The position numbers and the translations under genes are program-made. The notes below the pieces were generated by a model. The model saw only the letters and a program-made list of their open reading frames with translations, searched no databases and had not been told where the DNA came from. This document shows positions 26,382 through 32,943 of a stretch of DNA of 32,943 nucleotides, one piece after another. Source of the stretch: Candidatus Arthromitus sp. SFB-turkey. Lineage in GTDB: Bacteria; Bacillota; Clostridia; Clostridiales; Clostridiaceae. Every line of letters starts with the position of its first letter. Within the stretch, counting starts at the first letter, position 1. The DNA is taken from contig NZ_LXFF01000037.1 in the NCBI RefSeq assembly GCF_001655775.1, positions 1-32,943 on the forward strand, read 5' to 3'.

Positions 26382-28652
26382 ATGAAAAATATTAATGATA
26401 ATAAACGTAGAGAAATTATAGGAATTGTATTAATTTTAATGTCTTTTTTGTTACTAATAGGTTTTTATTCAAATACTGATGCATTTTTGTTAGTTGTTAT
26501 TAGAAATTTAGTTAAAGATGGAATAGGGGTTGGAGGATATGTTCTTCCATTTCTTATAGGTTTTTTAGGGGTATCGCTTATATCCCAGAAAAAAATTAGT
26601 AAATTAAATAAAAAATTTTACGGACTTGTGTGTTTTGTTGTAACTATTTATTTTATAATAAGTTTAATTACGTTAGATAAATATAATGAAAGAAATTATT
26701 TATTATCAATTCAATCAATTATAAATACAAATTCATTTTTTCATGGTGGAATTCTTGGTTTAACTATAATGAGATTAATGGAATCGGTAATAGGTTTTTT
26801 AGGGAGTTTAATTGCCTTAATTGCAATAAATATAATCAGTTTGATTTTAGTATTAGATAAATCTTTGTATGATATTGCAAGTGGTACTAAAAAAAAGGTA
26901 AATGATATTTCATCTAAAACAAAATCTAAAAAAGATATTAAATCCTCAAAAACAAATGAAATTATTTCAATAGATAAAAAAAAGAAAAGCAATGCTTCTA
27001 TAGTTAAGTTTTTATCTAAATCTCTATCTATTGAAGAACCGAAAGAAATAAATAACAATGATGAAATTATAGATGATATTGTAGAAGATAAAAAAGATGA
27101 ATTAGATGAATTTAAAAATGAAGAACAAAGCTCATTTGAGTTTGAAAATATAGATAAAAATTCTATTAAAATTGAAAGTGAAAAAAATGAAAATTATGAA
27201 ACTTTAAATCAAGAGCAAGGAAGCTATGAAGATGTTGATATAAATATTGATTACTTAGAAGATACAGAAAATAATATTTCTCAAGAAGTTGATGACGAAT
27301 TAAAAATAAAAAAGGATTTACTACAAAAGACTCTTGATAATTTTAAAGTTAAAGCAACAATCAAAAATGTTGAAAAAGGGCCAGCGGTAACGAGATATGA
27401 AGTTGAGCCAGATAAAGGGGTTAAGGTTAGTAAGATTTTAAATCTTTCAGATGATATAGCGTTAGCTCTTGCGACAAGTGGTATAAGAATAGAAGCTCCT
27501 ATACCTGGAAAATCTTTAGTTGGTATTGAGGTTCCAAATGATGTTGTTTCAACTATTAAACTTAAAGAAATAATACAGTCAGATGAGTTTAATTCTTCAA
27601 AATTAAAAATAAGTATTGGACTTGGTAAAGATATTAGTGGTAAAAGTATAGTTGCAGATCTTGCGACTATGCCCCATTTGTTGATTGCAGGGGCTACTGG
27701 TTCTGGTAAGTCTGTTTGTATAAACACAATTTTAGTTAGTATTTTGTATAAATATTTACCTGATCAAGTAAAAATCATTCTTATTGACCCAAAAGTTGTA
27801 GAGCTTAATGTTTATAATGGAATCCCTCATTTATTAATACCAGTTGTTACAGATCCTAAAAAAGCATCTAACGCTCTTAATTGGGCGATTATGGAAATGA
27901 CAAAAAGATATAATAAGTTTGCTGAAAAAGGTGTTAGAAACATTGATAGTTATAACGAGCTTTTTAATAAGAAGCAAATTGATGAAAAAATTCCGTACAT
28001 AGTTATAGTTATTGATGAGTTGGCTGATTTAATGATGGTATGTCATAATGAAGTTGAGGATTCTATAGCAAGACTTGCACAAATGGCAAGAGCTGCAGGA
28101 ATGCATTTAATAATTGCTACTCAAAGACCATCAGTTGATGTTATAACAGGAGTTATTAAAGCGAATATTCCTTCTAGAATTTCTTTTTCAGTTTCAAGTT
28201 CAATTGATTCAAGAACAATTTTAGATCAATCAGGAGCTGAAAAACTTCTTGGTCGTGGAGATATGTTGTTTTATCCTATGGGATATTTAAAACCTCAAAG
28301 GGTTCAAGGTGCTTTTATATCTGAGTTTGAAGTTGAGAAATTTGTTAATGAAATTAAAACCAAATACAGATCTAAAATTGAATATAGTGAAGAAATTATA
28401 GAACATATAAATAATAATGCTAGTGTGAAATCAGATGGAATGGATTTTGGTGGAGATGAGCTTATTGAAGAAGCGATAAAAATAATTTTTGAATACAACA
28501 ATACAAGCACTTCGTTAATTCAACGAAAATTAAAAATAGGTTATAATAGAGCTGCAAGTATAGTTGAAGAATTAGAAAAAAGAGGAATTATAGGAACTAG
28601 AGGTTCATCGAACAAAAGAGAGATTTTAGTTGATAAAGATGATATATTCTAA
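26382..28652 (+). CDS. ftsK: DNA translocase FtsK/SpoIIIE
   Basis: Membrane-anchored hexameric ATPase that pumps chromosomal DNA through the division or sporulation septum. The 756 residues open with about four membrane helices (within 1-170), then an acidic, lysine/glutamate-rich linker (about 175-310). The motor follows, with Walker A GATGSGKS (437-444), the Walker B region VIVIDELADLMM and IATQRPSVDVITGVIKANIP. The C-terminal gamma winged helix (about 690-750) reads DNA polarity sequences. The ATG has AGAGGG upstream. Neighbourhood with tepA and rimO matches spoIIIE of Bacillus. Whether it acts in division, sporulation or both cannot be told from sequence. Confidence 0.96.
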   Translation: MKNINDNKRREIIGIVLILMSFLLLIGFYSNTDAFLLVVIRNLVKDGIGVGGYVLPFLIGFLGVSLISQKKISKLNKKFYGLVCFVVTIYFIISLITLDKYNERNYLLSIQSIINTNSFFHGGILGLTIMRLMESVIGFLGSLIALIAINIISLILVLDKSLYDIASGTKKKVNDISSKTKSKKDIKSSKTNEIISIDKKKKSNASIVKFLSKSLSIEEPKEINNNDEIIDDIVEDKKDELDEFKNEEQSSFEFENIDKNSIKIESEKNENYETLNQEQGSYEDVDINIDYLEDTENNISQEVDDELKIKKDLLQKTLDNFKVKATIKNVEKGPAVTRYEVEPDKGVKVSKILNLSDDIALALATSGIRIEAPIPGKSLVGIEVPNDVVSTIKLKEIIQSDEFNSSKLKISIGLGKDISGKSIVADLATMPHLLIAGATGSGKSVCINTILVSILYKYLPDQVKIILIDPKVVELNVYNGIPHLLIPVVTDPKKASNALNWAIMEMTKRYNKFAEKGVRNIDSYNELFNKKQIDEKIPYIVIVIDELADLMMVCHNEVEDSIARLAQMARAAGMHLIIATQRPSVDVITGVIKANIPSRISFSVSSSIDSRTILDQSGAEKLLGRGDMLFYPMGYLKPQRVQGAFISEFEVEKFVNEIKTKYRSKIEYSEEIIEHINNNASVKSDGMDFGGDELIEEAIKIIFEYNNTSTSLIQRKLKIGYNRAASIVEELEKRGIIGTRGSSNKREILVDKDDIF

Positions 28653-28684
28653 TGATTAAAATTAAAAGTGAGGAAATTAAGAAA

Positions 28685-30001
28685 GTGGATAAATTAAAAT
28701 TAGGAGTTATTAGTTTAGGTTGTGATAAAAATACAATTGATACTGAAATGTTTTTAGGAAATTTAGTAGATAAATTTAATATCACAACAAATGAAGAAGA
28801 AGCAGATATTTTGATTGTAAATACATGTTCGTTTATTGAATCAGCAAAGCAAGAATCAATTGATACAATTCTTGAAATGGCCCAATACAAAAATAAAAAT
28901 TTAAAGGTGCTTGTTGTTACTGGATGTTTATCTAAACGCTATGGAAAAGATTTATTTGAATCAATGCCAGAGATAGATATAATTTTAGGAGTTATGAATT
29001 ATGATAAAATATATGAACACATAAAAAGCTTTTTGCAAAATAAACAGAGGATACTTGATAATGAAAACAAAGAAAATTCTATTTTTGAAGCAGAACGTAT
29101 CATAACAACTCCTAAACATTATGCGTATCTAAAAATTTCAGAAGGATGTAATAATAATTGTACATTTTGTATTATTCCAAAAATTAGAGGAAGACATGTT
29201 AGTAGAAGTATTGAAAGCTTAGTGTATGAAGCAAATACCATCGTTAAACAAGGTATAAAAGAAATAATATTAATTGCGCAAGATATAACGAAATATGGAA
29301 TTGATTTATATGGTAAAAAAAGTCTTGTAAAATTGATTAGAGAATTATCAAAAATAGATGAAATTAAATGGATAAGACTTCATTATGCTTATCCTGAGGA
29401 TATAGATAATGTTTTAATTGAAGAATTGAAATCAAATCCTAAGTTGTGTAAATACATAGATATTCCTCTTCAACATGTTAGTGATAATGTTTTGAAAAGG
29501 ATGGCAAGACATACTAGAAAAGATAAAATTTATAAACTTATTAATGAATTAAGAAAAGTTCCTGATATAGTTATAAGAACTTCTTTGATAGTTGGTTTTC
29601 CAGGTGAAACAAATGAAGATTTTGAAATGCTTGAAGATTTTATAAAACAAAAGAACATAGATAATATTGGAGTTTTTACATATTCTCAAGAGGAAGATAC
29701 AGTAGCAGCTACTCTTGATGATCAAATAGATGAAAATGTTAAAATTGAGAGACGAAATAAAATTATGAGTATTCAAAAAGATGTTTCAAGGGAGTTGTTA
29801 GAAAGAAAAATAGGACAAGTATTTGAAGCTGTTATAGATTCAAAAAATAACGAGTATTACGTCGGACGACTTAATTTTCAAAGTCCTGGAATTGATGGTA
29901 TAATTTACATAAAATCTAGCAATAATCTAAACATAGGTGAGTTTGTTAATGTTAAAATTACTTCTTGTTTGGATTATGACTTTATAGGAGAGGTTATTTA
30001 A
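28685..30001 (+). CDS. rimO: Ribosomal protein S12 methylthiotransferase
   Basis: Radical-SAM enzyme that adds a methylthio group to Asp of ribosomal protein S12 (by family; E. coli Asp89). The N-terminal UPF0004 domain has its three cluster cysteines in SLGCDKNTIDTE, NTCSF and TGCLSKR. The radical-SAM CNNNCTFC follows (C155, C159, C162 counted from the GTG). A C-terminal TRAM domain (about 370-438) completes the protein. SLGC-x-KN separates RimO from MiaB. I chose GTG at 28685 because GAGG lies 11 nt upstream and the family starts shortly before SLGC. The alternative ATG at 28652 overlaps the ftsK stop by one base, lacks a Shine-Dalgarno and adds 11 residues, but translational coupling could use it. 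Confidence 0.93.
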   Translation: MDKLKLGVISLGCDKNTIDTEMFLGNLVDKFNITTNEEEADILIVNTCSFIESAKQESIDTILEMAQYKNKNLKVLVVTGCLSKRYGKDLFESMPEIDIILGVMNYDKIYEHIKSFLQNKQRILDNENKENSIFEAERIITTPKHYAYLKISEGCNNNCTFCIIPKIRGRHVSRSIESLVYEANTIVKQGIKEIILIAQDITKYGIDLYGKKSLVKLIRELSKIDEIKWIRLHYAYPEDIDNVLIEELKSNPKLCKYIDIPLQHVSDNVLKRMARHTRKDKIYKLINELRKVPDIVIRTSLIVGFPGETNEDFEMLEDFIKQKNIDNIGVFTYSQEEDTVAATLDDQIDENVKIERRNKIMSIQKDVSRELLERKIGQVFEAVIDSKNNEYYVGRLNFQSPGIDGIIYIKSSNNLNIGEFVNVKITSCLDYDFIGEVI

Positions 30002-30573
30002 TGAATTTACCTAATAAATTAACTTTATTTAGGATTATTCTTATACCTGTATTTCTTGTATTTATAAATTTTAATACGGAAATAGGTGTGTTAGGAGCAC
30101 TAATTACATTTACAATAGCTTCTATTACTGATCAATTAGATGGATACATTGCAAGGAAGTATAATTTAATAACGGATTTTGGAAAATTTATGGATCCTTT
30201 AGCAGATAAATTGTTGGTTTCGGCCGCGTTTATTTCGTTTATAGAATTAAATTTAGTAAATGCTATTCCTGTTATAATTATAATTTTTAGAGAGTTTATA
30301 ATTACTGGGATAAGACTTGTGTTGTCCTCTAAAGGTGGAAAAGTTATAGCTGCAAATACATACGGAAAATTAAAAACAGTATTTCAGATTATTTCAATAA
30401 TATTTATTCTTTTAAAATTATATCTAATGAATTTTAATATTCAAAGTTATTACATAGTAGATTTGATTCAATTGATTGGTGATATTACCTTTTATATGTG
30501 CGTTTTTCTTACAATTCTATCTGGTTGGGATTATATTAGTAAAAATATTAAAAGTTTAAAGGAGATATTATAA
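30001..30573 (+). CDS. pgsA: CDP-diacylglycerol-glycerol-3-phosphate 3-phosphatidyltransferase
   Basis: Membrane enzyme making phosphatidylglycerol phosphate from CDP-diacylglycerol, the product of cdsA upstream. The 190 residues start [12 protein letters not shown], the family signature. They carry the CDP-alcohol phosphotransferase motif [10 protein letters not shown] followed by [13 protein letters not shown] with all conserved aspartates. Four to six hydrophobic helices follow. The ATG shares one base with the rimO stop. recA starts 2 nt after the stop. In many clostridia cinA stands between pgsA and recA, but here it is absent. Confidence 0.95.
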   Translation: MNLPNKLTLFRIILIPVFLVFINFNTEIGVLGALITFTIASITDQLDGYIARKYNLITDFGKFMDPLADKLLVSAAFISFIELNLVNAIPVIIIIFREFIITGIRLVLSSKGGKVIAANTYGKLKTVFQIISIIFILLKLYLMNFNIQSYYIVDLIQLIGDITFYMCVFLTILSGWDYISKNIKSLKEIL

Positions 30574-30575
30574 TT

Positions 30576-31634
30576 ATGTCTATAGATTTAGATAAAATGA
30601 AAGCTATAGAAATGGCTATGAGTCAAATAGAAAAACAATATGGAAAAGGCTCTATAATGAAACTTGGAGAACAAAGTGCTTTAAATATCGAAAGTGTATC
30701 AACAGGATGTTTGGATTTGGATATAGCACTAGGAATTGGTGGGCTTCCTAAAGGAAGAATAATAGAAATTTATGGTCCAGAATCTTCTGGAAAAACAACA
30801 GTTGCATTACATGTAATAGCAGAAGCGCAGAAAAAAGGAGGAGCTGCAGCGTTTATTGATGCAGAACATGCGCTCGATCCGAATTACGCAAAAAATTTAG
30901 GTGTAGATACTGAAAATTTAATAATTTCACAACCGGACAATGGAGAACAAGCTCTTGAAATTGCAGAAGCATTAGTGAGATCTGGGGCAATAGATGTTAT
31001 TGTTATAGATTCAGTAGCTGCTCTTGTTCCTCGTGCTGAAATTGAAGGCGAAATGGGAGATTCTCATGTTGGTCTTCAAGCAAGATTAATGTCTCAAGCT
31101 TTAAGAAAACTTGCAGGTCATATAAATAAATCTAAATGTGTTGCTATATTTATAAATCAATTAAGAGAAAAAGTTGGAGTTATGTTTGGTAATCCTGAAA
31201 CAACACCAGGAGGAAGAGCTTTAAAGTTTTATGCTTCTGTTAGATTAGATGTTAGAAGAGTTGATTCAATAAAGCAAGGAGACGAAATTGTTGGTAATAG
31301 AACTAGAGTTAAGATTATGAAAAATAAAGTAGCGCCTCCATTTAGATTATCGGAGTTTGATATTATATATAACAAAGGTATTTCACGTGAGGGAAGTTTG
31401 CTTGATCTTGCAGTTAAAGAAAATATAATTCAAAAAAGCGGATCATGGTTTTCTTATAATAATGAAAAAATGGGTCAAGGAAGAGAAAATGCTAAACAAT
31501 ATCTTGCAGATAATAGTGAAATATTAAATGAAATTGAAAAAATAATTTTAGAAAAGTATAATATTAAAAATGTAAACTCAGACAATAATACATCTGAAAT
31601 GAGTTTTTCTATTAACGAAAATAGTAAAGAATAA
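30576..31634 (+). CDS. recA: Recombinase A
   Basis: Strand-exchange ATPase for homologous recombination and SOS co-protease. The 352 residues contain GPESSGKT (67-74, K73), the [19 protein letters not shown] Walker B region, loop L1 with [19 protein letters not shown] and loop L2 with [22 protein letters not shown]. The C-terminal 30 residues are acidic and asparagine-rich, as is usual. GGAG precedes the ATG by 11 nt. Only 2 nt separate it from pgsA and no LexA-type box (GAAC-N4-GTTC) is visible before it. Either expression comes from the upstream operon or SOS control uses a different site. Confidence 0.98.
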   Translation: MSIDLDKMKAIEMAMSQIEKQYGKGSIMKLGEQSALNIESVSTGCLDLDIALGIGGLPKGRIIEIYGPESSGKTTVALHVIAEAQKKGGAAAFIDAEHALDPNYAKNLGVDTENLIISQPDNGEQALEIAEALVRSGAIDVIVIDSVAALVPRAEIEGEMGDSHVGLQARLMSQALRKLAGHINKSKCVAIFINQLREKVGVMFGNPETTPGGRALKFYASVRLDVRRVDSIKQGDEIVGNRTRVKIMKNKVAPPFRLSEFDIIYNKGISREGSLLDLAVKENIIQKSGSWFSYNNEKMGQGRENAKQYLADNSEILNEIEKIILEKYNIKNVNSDNNTSEMSFSINENSKE

Positions 31635-31650
31635 ATTTTTAAAATTTATT
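31630..31650. repeat. 21-nt AT-only palindrome at the recA stop
   Basis: AATAAATTTT (31630-31639) and AAAATTTATT (31641-31650) mirror each other around a single T and include the recA stop codon. There is no G or C, so a hairpin would be weak. It may act as a poor terminator or be a chance product of base composition. Confidence 0.35.
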
Positions 31651-31669
31651 TATATATTTTACTTATAAA

Positions 31670-31698
31670 TTGACATTAAGTAAAAATTAATATAAAAT
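31670..31698 (+). promoter_or_regulatory. Sigma-A promoter for rny
   Basis: A perfect TTGACA (31670-31675), a 17-base spacer and TAAAAT (31693-31698). It gives a leader of about 100 nt before the presumed rny start and uncouples rny from recA. Confidence 0.7.
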
Positions 31699-31791
31699 TA
31701 GTATGATACTGGTTGCTAATAGATATTAAATGTTTTCAGTAAGAATAAAATATGACACCAACACGCTTTTTATAAATTAATTTTTAAAGGC

Positions 31792-31810
31792 AAGGAGGTG
31801 TTGTAATATA
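31792..31810 (+). promoter_or_regulatory. rny translation start region: 9-nt perfect Shine-Dalgarno with ATA as only in-frame start
   Basis: AAGGAGGTG (31792-31800) is fully complementary to the 3' end of 16S rRNA. The frame of the downstream RNase Y is open from 31781, after a TAA at 31778. The codon at normal spacing is ATA at 31808. GTG at 31798, TTG at 31801 and ATG at 31818 are in other frames and stop within one or two codons. The next in-frame start-type codon is TTG at 31871, inside the membrane helix and without a Shine-Dalgarno. Confidence 0.55.
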
Positions 31811-32943
31811 GTAGCGAATGGTATAAATAGTTATTTTTTTAGTATAGTTTTTTCTATTATAAATATAATATTGATTGTTTTTTTATTAGGATTATTAATT
31901 CTTGTAAAGAAACGTTTAAAAAAGCGATACGATGAATCAGTGATTAAGATGGCTGAAGATGAAGAAAAACGAAAACTTTTGTTAGAAAACACAAAAAAAG
32001 AAGCGGAAGCTCTAAAGAAAGAGTTATTAATAGAAGCTAAAGAAGATGCTCACAAATTGAGGTTGGAAGTTGAAAAAGAATCAAGAGATAGAAGAAATGA
32101 AATTCAAAGATTGGAAAGACGACTTCTTCAAAGGGAAGAAGTTTTAGATAAAAAATCAGATATTTTAGAAAAAAAAGAGCGTGAGATTAATGAACGAATA
32201 TCAGAAATTGATAAGTTGGAAGAAAATATACGTGAAGTTGATTGTAGGAAAAGACAAGAATTAGAATCTATTTCTAAAATGAATTCTGAAGAAGCTAAAA
32301 CGTTTTTATTAAGTGAAATTAAAAAAGAGATAACTCATGAGTCGGCCGTTTTGATAAAAGAGTTTGAAAATAAGCTTAAAGAAGAAAGTGCAAACAAAGC
32401 AAAAGAAATTATAACAGGAGCAATACAAAGGTATGCTGCTGATCATGTTTCAGAATCTACAGTTCATGTGGTTACTCTTCCTAATGATGAAATGAAAGGA
32501 AGAATAATAGGAAGAGAAGGAAGGAATATACGTACTTTAGAAATGTTAACTGGGGTTGATTTAATTATAGATGATACTCCAGAAGCAGTAGTTTTATCAA
32601 GTTTTGATCCTATCAGAAGAGAAATTGCAAAAATAGCATTAGAAAGATTAATTTTAGATGGAAGAATACATCCTACAAAAATTGAAGAGATGGTTGATAG
32701 AGCAAAAAGAGATATTGACAATGAAATAAAGGAAACAGGAGAACAAGCTTTATTTGAGACTGGTATTAATGGTGTACATAGTGAAATTGTTAAATTGTTA
32801 GGTAGATTAAAATATAGAACTAGTTATGGTCAAAATGTTTTGAATCATTCAATTGAAGTTGCAAAAATTTCAGGAATACTAGCTGCTGAGTTAGGCGAAG
32901 ATGTCATATTGGCGAAACGTGCAGGATTATTACACGATATTGG
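31808..32943 (+). CDS. rny: Ribonuclease Y (partial, 3' end beyond the window)
   Basis: Membrane-anchored endoribonuclease that starts mRNA decay in Firmicutes. The visible 378 codons show an N-terminal membrane helix ([17 protein letters not shown], about 19-36), then a long charged coiled coil (about 37-210, many K/E/R). A KH domain follows ([20 protein letters not shown], about 220-280). The HD domain begins with [17 protein letters not shown], and the window ends just after LLHDIG, the HD metal motif. The start is placed at ATA 31808 because of the perfect Shine-Dalgarno 7 nt upstream and the absence of any other usable start before the membrane helix; a TTG at 31871 is the fallback. A promoter at 31670-31698 drives it apart from recA. 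PNPase, encoded upstream, is a known functional partner in relatives. Confidence 0.93.
   Translation, partial: MVANGINSYFFSIVFSIINIILIVFLLGLLILVKKRLKKRYDESVIKMAEDEEKRKLLLENTKKEAEALKKELLIEAKEDAHKLRLEVEKESRDRRNEIQRLERRLLQREEVLDKKSDILEKKEREINERISEIDKLEENIREVDCRKRQELESISKMNSEEAKTFLLSEIKKEITHESAVLIKEFENKLKEESANKAKEIITGAIQRYAADHVSESTVHVVTLPNDEMKGRIIGREGRNIRTLEMLTGVDLIIDDTPEAVVLSSFDPIRREIAKIALERLILDGRIHPTKIEEMVDRAKRDIDNEIKETGEQALFETGINGVHSEIVKLLGRLKYRTSYGQNVLNHSIEVAKISGILAAELGEDVILAKRAGLLHDI

Noticed and set aside
27281-27727. Minus-strand open frame of 148 codons inside ftsK/spoIIIE
   Set aside because: It is antisense to the motor domain, and its composition simply mirrors the sense codons.
30540-30575. 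LexA/SOS box upstream of recA
   Set aside because: No GAAC-N4-GTTC or close variant is present in the short stretch before recA.

Overview
The window is an AT-rich, gene-dense stretch of a Gram-positive (Firmicutes, clostridial-type) chromosome. All genes I support lie on the + strand. The order topA-rpsB-tsf-pyrH-frr-uppS-cdsA-rseP-ispG-polC-rimP-nusA-rnpM-infB-rbfA-nrnA-truB-ribF-rpsO-pnp-ymxH-lysC-tepA-ftsK/spoIIIE-rimO-pgsA-recA-rny is the conserved Bacillus/Clostridium housekeeping backbone. TepA, YmxH and an FtsK/SpoIIIE motor point to an endospore-forming lineage. Several genes normally interleaved in this backbone are missing here: codY, dxr, the L7Ae-like gene after rnpM, the aspartate/dipicolinate genes before lysC, and cinA. 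dprA survives only as a 3' fragment. Very low G+C with loss of local genes fits a reduced, host-associated clostridium such as segmented filamentous bacteria (Candidatus Arthromitus). That name is inference and is not proved by the sequence.

Layout. 1-648: the tail of an unknown gene and the decayed dprA. 778-4687: topA, rpsB and tsf, ending in a strong terminator. 4764-9700: pyrH and frr (UMP kinase, ribosome recycling), uppS and cdsA (undecaprenyl and CDP-diacylglycerol synthesis), rseP and ispG, ending in a terminator. 9752-13927: polC. 13945-21207: a promoter and leader hairpin, then the translation/transcription operon rimP-nusA-rnpM-infB-rbfA-nrnA-truB-ribF. 21199-23830: the rpsO-pnp unit with its own promoter. 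23885-25437: ymxH and lysC. 25447-28652: tepA and ftsK/spoIIIE, each preceded by an AT-only inverted repeat or palindrome. 28685-31634: rimO, pgsA and recA, tightly packed. 31670-end: rny (RNase Y), cut off at its HD motif by the window end.

The genes themselves are ordinary core functions. I found no new multi-gene system, phage, IS element, CRISPR array, rRNA or tRNA. The unusual signal is in how some genes are started and read. ispG has its N-terminal codons in a different frame from its body, joined at a run of nine A. rny has a 9-nt perfect Shine-Dalgarno but no ATG/GTG/TTG start, only ATA, at the right distance. topA has a Shine-Dalgarno 20 nt from its ATG, with a small inverted repeat in between that would shorten the distance to 8 nt if folded. 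These three, together with the dprA remnant and the missing neighbours, are the most useful things to check.
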